A stretch of 46,627 bases of DNA from an uncultured Oscillospiraceae bacterium. Its GTDB lineage: Bacteria; Bacillota; Clostridia; Oscillospirales; Oscillospiraceae. The DNA is taken from the NCBI GenBank assembly GCA_947626265.1, contig CANQRM010000005.1, positions 1 through 46,627 on the forward strand, given 5' to 3'. The notes under the pieces were generated by a model. The model had not been told where the DNA came from and did no database searches. It saw only the letters and a program-made list of their open reading frames with translations. Below, one piece after another: positions 32,379 to 40,331 of the stretch. The translations under genes and the position numbers were made by a program. Numbering within the stretch: the first letter of the stretch is position 1; every line of letters begins with the position of its first letter.

Positions 32379-33225
32379 GCTCTCTCACCCCTCCCGTGAT
32401 GCGGCAGATATGCGTTGCCGCTTCCTTCTCCTCCGCCTCGTAGTAGGTGCTGCGGGCGATGACCCCGTCCCAGTCCACCTGGTGGCCGTCGAACTCCGGC
32501 CCGTCCACGCAGGCGAACTTCGTCTCGCCGCCCACCGTCAGCCGGCAGGCGCCGCACATGCCCGTGCCGTCCAGCATGATGGGGGCCAGGGACGCGATGG
32601 TCTTGATCTTATAGGGGCGGGTGGCGTCGCAGACCATCTTCATCATGCGAAGGGGTCCGAAGCATATGACCTCGTCGTAGGTCTCCCCCCCGTCCAGGAG
32701 CTTGCGTAGCTTATCCACGTTGAAGCCCTTTTCGCCGTATGTACCGTCGTCGGTGGTGGGATAGAAGTTCACCGAGCAGGCCCGGAGCTCGTCCTCCAAT
32801 ATGACGTACTTCTTCGAGCGGAACCCGGCCACCATGTCCACGGCGATGCCCCTGTCCCGCATGCCCTTGGCCACGGGATAGGCGATGGCGGTACCCACGC
32901 CGCCCACGACGATGCACACCCGCTTTAAGCCCTCCATGGGCGTGGGATGGCCCAGGGGGCCGACCACATCCGCCAGGCAGTCGCCCACCTCCATCAGATG
33001 GAGCATCCGGGTGGACTTCCCCGCCCGCTTCACCATGATGGTAATGGTGCCCTTTTCCGGGTCCGTGGCGGAGATGGTCACGGGGACGCGCTCGCCGTAT
33101 TCGTCCAGCCGGAAGATGATGAACTGGCCGGGCCTGGCCTTTTTGGCCACCAGCGGCGCCTCGATCACGAATTCGATCTCCAGCCCCGACTCGTTCAAGG
33201 GCCGTTTGCTCACGATCTTGAACAT
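32371..33225 (-). CDS. nfnA: Sulfide/dihydroorotate-dehydrogenase-like FAD/NAD-binding subunit (NfnA type)
   Basis: The 284-residue protein has a ferredoxin-reductase-like FAD domain (GQFIIFRLDEYGERVPVTI), an NAD domain (VCIVVGGVGTAIAYPVAKGM) and a C-terminal 2Fe-2S cysteine cluster (GTGMCGACRLTV plus later Cys). It resembles PyrK and NfnA. The stop end overlaps the start of the gltA/nfnB-like gene by eight bases, implying one complex. The ATG at 33225 has GAGGGGGAAG upstream. In anaerobes the pair couples NADH, ferredoxin and NADPH pools. Confidence 0.9.
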   Translation of the reverse strand: MFKIVSKRPLNESGLEIEFVIEAPLVAKKARPGQFIIFRLDEYGERVPVTISATDPEKGTITIMVKRAGKSTRMLHLMEVGDCLADVVGPLGHPTPMEGLKRVCIVVGGVGTAIAYPVAKGMRDRGIAVDMVAGFRSKKYVILEDELRACSVNFYPTTDDGTYGEKGFNVDKLRKLLDGGETYDEVICFGPLRMMKMVCDATRPYKIKTIASLAPIMLDGTGMCGACRLTVGGETKFACVDGPEFDGHQVDWDGVIARSTYYEAEEKEAATHICRITGGVREHG

Positions 33226-33288
33226 ATTCTTCCCCCTCGTCCTGTGTCGGTAAGACTCCGTTATCATGGACGAAATCTTTTCTTATAT

Positions 33289-33294
33289 ATTATA
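33289..33294 (-). promoter_or_regulatory. -10 element of the nfnA transcript
   Basis: On the minus strand TATAAT lies about 65 bases upstream of the nfnA-type start. A weak TTCACA-like -35 lies at 15 bases, so the upstream half is uncertain. Confidence 0.5.
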
Positions 33295-33345
33295 CCACAA
33301 GGAACGATTTGTGAAGTGTTTTTTCGGCAATTTTACGAGTTTTGT

Positions 33346-34692
33346 TTATTGTTTGTCAATCTTTTCCAGCCGCTCCACCACGGCCTCGAAACCCATGGCC
33401 CGGCTGGCCTTCACCAGCACCGCGTCCCCGGGCCGGATATGCCCCGGCAGGGCCTCCAAGAGCTCCTCCAGCGCAGGGTACCAGCGGGTATCCCTCCCCG
33501 CCCCGGCGGCGATGGGCTCCGACTCCGGGCCGCAGGCCACCACCTCGTCGCAGAGGGAGGCGGCGTATGCCCCCGTCACACGGTGCAGCTCCGGGCTCTT
33601 TTCCCCCAGCTCCCGCATGTCGCCCAATATGGCCACGTGCCGGCCCGGCAGGCGCACAAGGCTCTCCAGGGCGCTCTTCACGCTGGTGGGGTTGGCGTTG
33701 TAGCAGTCGTCCAGGATGAGGATGCTGCCGGTGTCCACCAGCCGGCCCCGGCTGCCCACGGTCTCGTAGGCCGCCACGCCCGCGGCGATCTCCTCCTCCG
33801 TCAGACCAAGCTCCAGGCCCACGGCGGCCCCCATCAGGGCGGCGTATACCATGTGGTCCCCGAAGGCGGGGATGCGCACGGGGATGCGCCTGCCACCTGA
33901 AAGGATAGTGCAGCTCATGGCCCCGGTGCCCTCGGGCCTTACATCCACGGCCCGGACAGCGCAGTGCTCCCCCAGACCGAACAGCACCGTGCGCCGGCCA
34001 AAGTCATGGGCTTTCAGAAGCTCGTCGTCCCCGTTGGCGATGATGACGCCGCTTTCGGGCATGCCCTTCACCATCTCCCCCTTGGCCCGCAGGACACCGG
34101 GCCGGTCGCCCAGAAATTCCAGATGCGCGTCGCCGATGAGGGTATAGACACCGATATCCGGCCGCACCATCTCTGTGAGGCGGGTCATCTCCCCGAAGCC
34201 GGAGATGCCCATCTCCACCACGGCGGCCTCGTGCTCCTCCCCCAGTCGGAAGAGGGTGAAGGGTACGCCCAGCTCGTTGTTGAAATTCTTCTCGGTCCGC
34301 AGGGTGTGAAACCTCGCGGACAGCACCGCCGCGATCATCTCCTTGGCGGTGGTCTTGCCCACGGAGCCGGTGACGCCTATAAAGGGAATATCGAACTGCC
34401 GCCGGTACCAAGCCGCAACGGCCTGCAGGGCCGACTGGGTGTCGGGCACCACGATATGGGCCACGGGCGCGTCGGTGACATGATTGCACAGCACGCATGC
34501 CGCGCCCTTTTGGGCCGCTATGGGGATGAAGTCGTGGCCGTCCACCCGGGCGCCGGGGATGGCGGCGAACAGACAGCCGGGTACTACGGCCCGGCTGTCG
34601 GTGGTGACGGCGGTGATCTCCCCCGCCGGGAGCGTCCCGGAGGCGGCGCCGCCCGTCACGGTCAGTATAACGGATGGTGTGAGATGGCGCAT
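33346..34692 (-). CDS. murF: UDP-MurNAc-tripeptide:D-Ala-D-Ala ligase
   Basis: The 448-residue enzyme has the Mur-ligase ATP site GVTGSVGKTTAKEMI, the EKNFNNELGVP substrate segment and ILDDCYNANPTSVKSAL. It adds D-Ala-D-Ala to the tripeptide precursor of peptidoglycan in the cytoplasm. The gene starts three bases after ddl, which makes the dipeptide it uses, so product and consumer are co-transcribed. Confidence 0.95.
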   Translation of the reverse strand: MRHLTPSVILTVTGGAASGTLPAGEITAVTTDSRAVVPGCLFAAIPGARVDGHDFIPIAAQKGAACVLCNHVTDAPVAHIVVPDTQSALQAVAAWYRRQFDIPFIGVTGSVGKTTAKEMIAAVLSARFHTLRTEKNFNNELGVPFTLFRLGEEHEAAVVEMGISGFGEMTRLTEMVRPDIGVYTLIGDAHLEFLGDRPGVLRAKGEMVKGMPESGVIIANGDDELLKAHDFGRRTVLFGLGEHCAVRAVDVRPEGTGAMSCTILSGGRRIPVRIPAFGDHMVYAALMGAAVGLELGLTEEEIAAGVAAYETVGSRGRLVDTGSILILDDCYNANPTSVKSALESLVRLPGRHVAILGDMRELGEKSPELHRVTGAYAASLCDEVVACGPESEPIAAGAGRDTRWYPALEELLEALPGHIRPGDAVLVKASRAMGFEAVVERLEKIDKQ

Positions 34693-34695
34693 AGC

Positions 34696-35724
34696 TTACC
34701 TCCCGTATTTTTTCAAAGAGGCCTCGATGAGCCTGTCGCAGAGCTCGCCGTAGGATAGCCCCATGGCCCGGCCCATCCGGGGGATGAGGCTGGTGGGGGT
34801 CATGCCGGGCAGGGTGTTGGCCTCCAGGCAGTAGAAGACCCCGTCCTCGCCCATGATGAAGTCCACCCGGCCGTATGCCTGCAGCCGCAGGGCCTTGTAT
34901 ACCCGCTCCGCCATGGCCTGGATGGCCGCGGTCTCGTCCGCCGTGATGGGGGCGGGACAGGGCTCGTCGGTCATGCCGGGCTGGTACTTGTTCTTATAGT
35001 CATAAAACCCCGACTTGGGGATGATCTCCGTCACGGGCATAGCCTTTCCGTCCAGCACGCCCACGGTCAGCTCCCGGCCCTTGATGAACTTCTCCACCAT
35101 GACCCGGTCCTCGTACTTGAAGGCCAGGGCCAGGGCGGCGTCATACTCCGCGGGGCCATTCACGATGGTGGTGCCCACGCTGCTGCCGCCGGAGCAGGGC
35201 TTCACCACGCAGGGAAAGCCTATATCCGCCTTTTCACTGCCCTTTTCCACTACCACGCACTCCGCCACGGGCACGCCCGCCGCCCGGAGCACGGTCTTTG
35301 AAAGGTCCTTGTCCATGGCGATGGCGCTGCCCAGATAGCCGCTGCCGGTGTAGCGCACGCCGCTGATGTCGAAATAGGCCTGGAGCTTGCCGTTCTCCCC
35401 GTCCTCGCCGTGCAGGGCGAGGAACGCGATGTCCGCCGCCCGGCAGATATCCAGCACGTGGGGGCCCACCAGCCCCTGGCCGGGGCGCATGGCCCGCACG
35501 GCGGCAAGGTCCGGGGCGTCCTCCCCAACGGCAAAGGACGCGCCCGCGTCCTCCCGGGTGAATACGTCCTCTATATGTTCAAAGGGCTCCGTCCAGCCCA
35601 GAAACAGGTCCAGCAGCGCCACCGAGTGGCCCTGGCCCCGCAGCGCCCGGGCGATGCCCACGCCCCCGGACAGGGACACGTCCCGCTCGTTGGAAAGTCC
35701 TCCGCACAGCACCGCTATCTTCAT
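34696..35724 (-). CDS. ddl: D-alanine-D-alanine ligase
   Basis: The 342-residue ATP-grasp enzyme contains VLCGGLSNERDVSLSGG at the N-terminus, FPCVVKPCSGGSSVGTTIV, and a C-terminal metal-binding segment FYCLEANTLPGMTPTSLIP. It joins two D-alanines for MurF. AGGAGGAGCC lies upstream. It is divergent from the exonuclease gene across about 230 bases. Confidence 0.95.
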   Translation of the reverse strand: MKIAVLCGGLSNERDVSLSGGVGIARALRGQGHSVALLDLFLGWTEPFEHIEDVFTREDAGASFAVGEDAPDLAAVRAMRPGQGLVGPHVLDICRAADIAFLALHGEDGENGKLQAYFDISGVRYTGSGYLGSAIAMDKDLSKTVLRAAGVPVAECVVVEKGSEKADIGFPCVVKPCSGGSSVGTTIVNGPAEYDAALALAFKYEDRVMVEKFIKGRELTVGVLDGKAMPVTEIIPKSGFYDYKNKYQPGMTDEPCPAPITADETAAIQAMAERVYKALRLQAYGRVDFIMGEDGVFYCLEANTLPGMTPTSLIPRMGRAMGLSYGELCDRLIEASLKKYGR

Positions 35725-35885
35725 ATCAGGCTCCTCCTGGATCTTTCAATTTTTGCCGGTCATTCCTATTTTATCCGCTGCGAACCGCAAGCAACATTGT
35801 GCTTCGTGCCTGAAACAATGCAAAAAATGCTATTTTATGATTCATCGAATTATTTTAGCATATAAGGAAGATTCGTGCAATTGTA

Positions 35886-35914
35886 TTGTCATGTTTTCAA
35901 AAATATGCTACAAT
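35886..35914 (+). promoter_or_regulatory. Promoter of the exonuclease gene
   Basis: TTGTCA (35886-35891) and TACAAT (35909-35914) are separated by 17 bases, about 40 bases before the ATG. Confidence 0.75.
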
Positions 35915-35953
35915 ATCCGCCGGCGTGTTTTCTCGCCAGGAAGGATACCCGTC

Positions 35954-36928
35954 ATGCCATATATTGTCCTCGACCTGGAATGGAACCAGGCCATGAGCGC
36001 GAAATCCTCCGTATTCAATCATCTTCCCATCCACCTGCGGGGCGAGATCATCCAGATCGGCGCCGTGAAGCTGAACGCCGACTTCACCCCCGGCGAGGAG
36101 TTTCAGTGCGACGTGAGCCCCGTGTGGTTCAAAAAGATGCACTATAAAGTCAAGAAGCTCACCGGCTTCGACAACGACCGCCTGGCCCATGGGCTCCCCT
36201 TCCCTCAGGCGCTGGAGCAGTTCCTGGCCTGGTGCGGGCCCGGGTGCACCTTCATGACCTGGGGCTATGACGACAGCGGCATCATGGAGCAGAACTGCAT
36301 CATCCACGACCTGGACATCGACTGGATGGGCCAGTGGGTGAACCTGCAGGTGGTGTACAACATCCTGACGGAGGACACCGACCACAACCAGAAATCCCTG
36401 GAGACCGCCATGGAGCACTTCGGCATCGAGCAGACCCGGGTGGCCCATGACGCCCTGGGCGACGCTTACAATACCGCCCTGGTGTGCTCCCGGCTGGACC
36501 TACCCGAGGGCCTGGCCCGGTACGCGGAGCGGGCCGGCCAGCTCACACGCAAGACCCATGGCAGCCTTGACAACGGCGGCAATGGCCCGGACCCCATCGA
36601 GCACACCGTCTCCCCCGCCTACCCCACCCGGGAGGCCCTGTGGCAGGCCGCGGAGCAGGCGAAGGCCGTCTGTCCCGTGTGCGGAAAGGAGCTGGACCGG
36701 ACCGGCTGGGTAAGCCAGGGGGACCACCGGTACATGTCCCTGGCCAAGTGCCCGGAGCACGGGGCCTATCTTTGCCGCATCCGCTTAAAGCAGGAGGATG
36801 TGGGCTGCTGGGTGGCAAACCGGCTGCTCTATGAGGCCGACGGGGAGATGGAAGCGAACTTTCTCGCCCGGCAGGCAAAGCCCCGCCGCCGCAGAAGACG
36901 GGGCGGCCGGAGGCCTGAACAGTCATAA
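35954..36928 (+). CDS. DEDDh 3'-5' exonuclease with C-terminal zinc-binding region and Arg-rich tail
   Basis: The 324-residue protein starts with an RNase T/KapD-like exonuclease domain: YIVLDLEWNQ (DxE, motif I), TWGYDDSGIMEQN, and HDALGDAYNTALV (motif III, His and Asp). After a linker it has CPVCGKELD and a later CPEHGAYLC, suggesting a zinc-binding module. It ends in a run of arginines (RRRRRRGGRRP), a likely nucleic-acid tether. The ATG at 35954 has AGGAAGGAT upstream. The substrate, DNA or RNA, cannot be told. Confidence 0.88.
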   Translation: MPYIVLDLEWNQAMSAKSSVFNHLPIHLRGEIIQIGAVKLNADFTPGEEFQCDVSPVWFKKMHYKVKKLTGFDNDRLAHGLPFPQALEQFLAWCGPGCTFMTWGYDDSGIMEQNCIIHDLDIDWMGQWVNLQVVYNILTEDTDHNQKSLETAMEHFGIEQTRVAHDALGDAYNTALVCSRLDLPEGLARYAERAGQLTRKTHGSLDNGGNGPDPIEHTVSPAYPTREALWQAAEQAKAVCPVCGKELDRTGWVSQGDHRYMSLAKCPEHGAYLCRIRLKQEDVGCWVANRLLYEADGEMEANFLARQAKPRRRRRRGGRRPEQS

Positions 36929-36933
36929 AAAAC

Positions 36934-36962
36934 GCCCGGACCTCGCGGTCCGGGCATTTTCA
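36934..36962. terminator. Bidirectional terminator
   Basis: GCCCGGACC (36934-36942) pairs with GGTCCGGGC (36947-36955), with AAAAAA on the left and ATTTTC on the right. It serves the convergent exonuclease and xerD genes. Confidence 0.88.
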
Positions 36963-36969
36963 TGCTCAT

Positions 36970-37860
36970 TTACGCCCTGGGATGGGCCTTGTTGTACACG
37001 TCCTTCAGCTGCTTTTTCACCAGCTGGGAGTAGATCTGAGTGGAGCTTATGTCCGCGTGGCCCAGCATCTCCTGGATGGAGTGCAGGTCCGCGCCGTTTT
37101 CCAGAAGGTGGGTGGCGAAGCTGTGGCGCAGGGTGTGGGGCGTGATGTCCTTCTCGATGCCCGCCTTCTGCTGGTAGCTCTTGACGATCTTCCAGAAGCC
37201 CTGGCGGCTCATGCGCTCCCCGCCCACATTCACGAACAGGGCCCGCTCGTTGGGCGAGGCGATCATCTCCGGGCGGATGAAGTCCACGTAGTCTTTGAGG
37301 GCCTTCACCGCCTTGGGATACAGGGGGATGGAACGGACCTTGTCCCGGCCCCGGCAGTTGATGATGCCGGCGGACAGGTTCACGTCCGTCACGTCAAGGC
37401 CTATGAGCTCGCTGACCCGGATGCCCGTGGCGTAGAGAAGTTCCAGCATGGCCCGGTCCCGGTAGCCCTTGCGGTCGGTGCACTCCGGCTGGCTCAAAAG
37501 CAGTTCCACTTCCTCGGCGGTGAGGATCTCCGGCAGCTTGTGCATGGCCTTGTCCGGCACCAGCTTCCCGGTGGGGTTGGCCTCCACATAGCCGTGGAGT
37601 TTCATCCACACGTAGAAGTTTTTGAGCGACGCTATATTACGGGAAACCGTGGCGACCGATTTGCCCGCCGTGCGGAGGTGGTCTATGTAGCCGTTCAGTT
37701 CCTCCTCCCCGGCAGTAACATAATCGACGTCCGTGTTGGCGTCCAGATAGTCGCCGAACTGGCGGATGTCCCGCAGGTAGGAACTGAGGGTATTGCGGGA
37801 GGCCTTCTTCTCATCGGCCAGATACCGCTCATATTTCGACAGGCACTCGGAATTTGTCAC
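36970..37860 (-). CDS. xerD: Tyrosine recombinase XerD
   Basis: The 296-residue protein has an N-terminal SAM-like domain and a catalytic domain with Arg148 (ATGIRVSE), Lys174, His242-Thr-Leu-Arg245 (HTLRHSFATHLL), His268 and Tyr277 (STQIYSQL). All six catalytic positions are present. With XerC it resolves chromosome dimers at dif. GTG at 37860 is preferred because GAGGAG lies ten bases upstream; GTG at 37869 would be only one base from it. No mobile gene adjoins, so this is likely the housekeeping copy. Confidence 0.93.
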   Translation of the reverse strand: MTNSECLSKYERYLADEKKASRNTLSSYLRDIRQFGDYLDANTDVDYVTAGEEELNGYIDHLRTAGKSVATVSRNIASLKNFYVWMKLHGYVEANPTGKLVPDKAMHKLPEILTAEEVELLLSQPECTDRKGYRDRAMLELLYATGIRVSELIGLDVTDVNLSAGIINCRGRDKVRSIPLYPKAVKALKDYVDFIRPEMIASPNERALFVNVGGERMSRQGFWKIVKSYQQKAGIEKDITPHTLRHSFATHLLENGADLHSIQEMLGHADISSTQIYSQLVKKQLKDVYNKAHPRA

Positions 37861-37876
37861 CGTGACCACGCTCCTC

Positions 37877-37892
37877 TATGTCATTTGACATA
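37877..37892. promoter_or_regulatory. Palindrome directly upstream of xerD
   Basis: TATGTCATTTGACATA is a 7-bp inverted repeat around TT. It touches the xerD ribosome site and could be an operator or a translational hairpin. A possible minus-strand promoter (TTGATT, 17 bases, TATAGT) lies slightly further upstream. Confidence 0.5.
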
Positions 37893-38148
37893 ATTATCGT
37901 ATGCTCACTATATAACAAATTCAGACAGTAATCAAGCGTTTTTCAAGAAAAATGTAAATTTTGTAACTTTTAACCACGATTACGTCAACAAAATTATTAA
38001 TTAAGTTACGTTTTGTAATTTATTTTCCCCTATCCCCCAAAATATCACCCTATACATTGTGCCGTTAGTAACATTTAATAACGATAATTTGTGTTAGTGT
38101 TACTTTTTGTTACTTTTTAATAATTTTACAATTTGTTATCAAAAATGC
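37893..38148. other. AT-rich intergenic region with repeated GTTAC/GTAAC words
   Basis: About 250 bases with no gene are strikingly AT-rich against GC-rich neighbours. GTAAC or GTTAC occurs at least five times on the plus strand (for example GTAACTTTTAA, AAGTTACGTTTT, GTAACATTTAATAACG, GTTACTTTTTGTTACTTTTTAA). Spacing is irregular, so it is not a CRISPR. It could be a protein-binding or promoter region. Confidence 0.5.
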
Positions 38149-38550
38149 CTAACACCGGCGGCGTTTATGGCCGGAACGGCCCACGGCCAGCACCGCGCCG
38201 GCGAGACCGCCCGCCAAAAGGGCCGCTCCCAGGGCCCCCAGCCAGGGGCCGAAGGCATATCCCTCCCCGCCCAGCGCGCAGCCCAGGGCCGCCAGTGCCA
38301 GGCAGCACCCGCCGATGGCGGCGCCGGTGGCCACGGCCTGCCGCCGCCGGACGCGGCATATGACCGCGGCGGGGATGAGCGCGCCCAGCCCGGCGCACAG
38401 GGCGGCGCACAGCCACTGGGCGCTCTCCGGGATGAGCTCCCGCCGGATGGCCCAGGCGAAGGGCAGGAGCAGCAGCGCTGTAAGCAGGACCGCGCAGCCG
38501 GTACCCGCCCCTATGCAGAACAGCAGCGACTTCTTTTTCAAAAAGGACAT
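38149..38550 (-). CDS. Small membrane protein, TIGR04086-like
   Basis: The 133-residue protein has four hydrophobic segments separated by short basic loops (CRVRRRQ, GRSGHKRRRC), the size and layout of the TIGR04086 family found next to yajC in clostridia. Its function is unknown. The ATG at 38550 is used because GGGGGG lies upstream. It lies 72 bases downstream of yajC. Confidence 0.75.
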   Translation of the reverse strand: MSFLKKKSLLFCIGAGTGCAVLLTALLLLPFAWAIRRELIPESAQWLCAALCAGLGALIPAAVICRVRRRQAVATGAAIGGCCLALAALGCALGGEGYAFGPWLGALGAALLAGGLAGAVLAVGRSGHKRRRC

Positions 38551-38622
38551 AGAAATACCCCCCATGGATCAGACTGGTACAGCCTATTCACGGGGGGATG
38601 GATTTATTTGTCTTTTCGGGGC

Positions 38623-39036
38623 TTACTTGGCCTCTTCCTCGGTCTGCTTGCCCACGCTGGACACGGACCACTTTGTAAGCTGCATGCGCACCCGGTCGTC
38701 GCTGGTCTCAATGACGATGGTGTTGTCCCGCACGGCGACGATCTTGCCGATGATGCCGCCGATGGTGGTGATGGTGTCGCCCACAGACAGGTTGTCCCGC
38801 ATCTCCTGAGCCTTCTTCTTCCGCTTGTTCTCCGGGCGGATCATGAAGAAGTAGAACACGGCGATGAGCACGACCATCATGAGGATCATGCTCAGTCCAC
38901 CGCCTGCGGCGGAGCCGGTGGCGGTAGCGGCGTCGCCGGTAGTGGCGGCGGCGGGAGCACAGCCGGACACGGCCAGCGCGCCCACGGCGACTATAAGAGC
39001 AAGGGCCAGGACCCTGATAAGACGGGAAAGTTTCAT
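38623..39036 (-). CDS. yajC: Preprotein translocase accessory protein YajC, with lipoprotein-like N-terminus
   Basis: The 137-residue protein contains the YajC core: a membrane helix (MILMMVVLIAVFYFFMIRP), PENKRKKKAQEMRDNLSVGD, TITTIGGIIGKIVAV. It assists the SecYEG-SecDF complex. Unlike typical YajC it also carries an N-terminal signal ending AVSGCAPA, a possible lipobox, with an Ala/Thr/Gly linker. GGAGG six bases before the ATG at 39036 supports that start. It lies downstream of tgt, as in many Firmicutes. secDF is not in the window. Confidence 0.93.
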   Translation of the reverse strand: MKLSRLIRVLALALIVAVGALAVSGCAPAAATTGDAATATGSAAGGGLSMILMMVVLIAVFYFFMIRPENKRKKKAQEMRDNLSVGDTITTIGGIIGKIVAVRDNTIVIETSDDRVRMQLTKWSVSSVGKQTEEEAK

Positions 39037-39076
39037 CTGATTACCTCCAAATGTATTACCGTTATTATAATGTGTA

Positions 39077-40210
39077 TCAGATACGGGTGTCAAGCAGTTT
39101 TGCGTATTTTGCCCGATAAGCGGCGAAGGTCCCCTCCTCCAGGGCGGCGCGTATCTCCTCCATGAGGTGATTGTAAAACCAGAGATTGTGCATCACCGCG
39201 AGCCGCAGGCCCAATGCCTCCCCGGCCTTGAAGAGGTGGCGCACATAGGCCCGGCTGTACCGCCGGCACACAGGGCACCCACAGGCCGGGTCGATGGGGC
39301 TTTCGTCCCGGGCGTACTTTTCGTTTTTCAGGTTGATGATGCCCTCCTTGGTGAAGAGGTGGGCGTGGCGGCCGTTCCGGGCGGGCATGACGCAGTCGAA
39401 CAGGTCCACGCCCCTCCAGACGCCCTCGATGATGTTCCCCGGCGTGCCCACACCCATGAGGTACCGGGGCCGGTCTGCGGGCATGTGCTCCTGCACAAGC
39501 TCGATGGTGTCATACATTTCCTGGTGGGTCTCCCCTACCGCGAGGCCGCCGATGGCGTAACCGGGCAGGTCCAGCTCCGCGATGGCCTTCATGTGCTCCA
39601 CCCGCAGATCGGGATATATGCCCCCCTGGTTGATGCCGAAGAGCATCTGCCCGGGATTGACCGCGCCGGGGGCGGCGTTATACTCCGCCAGGGCCTTTTT
39701 GCACCGCACCAGCCACCGGGTCGTCCGGGCGCAGGACTGCTCAAAATACTCCCGGGGCGAGGGTATCTTCACGCACTCGTCGAAGGCCATGGCGATATCG
39801 CTGCCCAGATTGGCCTGGATGCGCATGCTTTGCTCCGGGCCGATGAAGAGGTGCCGGCCGTCCACATGGCTCTGGAAGGCCACGCCCTCCTCGGTGATCT
39901 TCCGCAGGCCCGCCAGGGAGAAGACCTGAAACCCGCCGCTGTCCGTGAGGATGGGCCCGTGCCAGCCCATGAACCTGTGCAGGCCCCCCATGTCCCGGAT
40001 GAGCTCGTCCCCGGGCCGGACATGCAGGTGGTAGGTGTTGGAAAGCTCCACCTGGCAGCCCAGGTCCTCCAGATCTTTGGCGGAGAGCCCGCCCTTAATG
40101 GCGGCCGCGGTGCCCACGTTCATAAAGGCCGGGGTCTGGACCACCCCGTGGGGCGTGGCGAATTCCCCCCGCCGGGCATGTCCCTCGTCCTGTTTCAGCA
40201 GCTTATACAT
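39077..40210 (-). CDS. tgt: tRNA-guanine transglycosylase
   Basis: The 377-residue enzyme has DSGGFQVFS (nucleophilic Asp region), AMAFDECV, GGLAVGET and the zinc site CGCPVCRRYSRAYVRHL with a later His. It exchanges guanine 34 for preQ1 in queuosine tRNAs. The ATG at 40210 has GGAGCGAGG upstream. It follows queA, which acts next on the same tRNA position. Confidence 0.96.
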   Translation of the reverse strand: MYKLLKQDEGHARRGEFATPHGVVQTPAFMNVGTAAAIKGGLSAKDLEDLGCQVELSNTYHLHVRPGDELIRDMGGLHRFMGWHGPILTDSGGFQVFSLAGLRKITEEGVAFQSHVDGRHLFIGPEQSMRIQANLGSDIAMAFDECVKIPSPREYFEQSCARTTRWLVRCKKALAEYNAAPGAVNPGQMLFGINQGGIYPDLRVEHMKAIAELDLPGYAIGGLAVGETHQEMYDTIELVQEHMPADRPRYLMGVGTPGNIIEGVWRGVDLFDCVMPARNGRHAHLFTKEGIINLKNEKYARDESPIDPACGCPVCRRYSRAYVRHLFKAGEALGLRLAVMHNLWFYNHLMEEIRAALEEGTFAAYRAKYAKLLDTRI

Positions 40211-40242
40211 GGCGTCCTCGCTCCAATTTAGTCGCAAGGGGT

Positions 40243-40270
40243 ATTGTAACAGATTTTCCCCATATGTCAA
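40243..40270 (-). promoter_or_regulatory. Promoter of tgt
   Basis: On the minus strand TTGACA (40270-40265) and TACAAT (40248-40243) are separated by 16 bases. tgt thus has its own promoter after the hairpin that follows queA. Confidence 0.7.
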
Positions 40271-40272
40271 AT

Positions 40273-40300
40273 AAAAGGCCGGGAGCGCTCCCGGCCTTTT
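40273..40300. terminator. Perfect 28-base palindrome between queA and tgt
   Basis: AAAAGGCCGGGAGC pairs with GCTCCCGGCCTTTT over its full length. As a terminator for the minus strand it would end queA transcripts just before the tgt promoter. Confidence 0.85.
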
Positions 40301-40331
40301 GTAACGAACGGGGCCTATGCCCGTCTAACTG

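Noticed and set aside
37893-38148. Possible CRISPR-like array of GTTAC words
   Set aside because: The repeats are only five to about ten bases with irregular spacing and no cas genes nearby.
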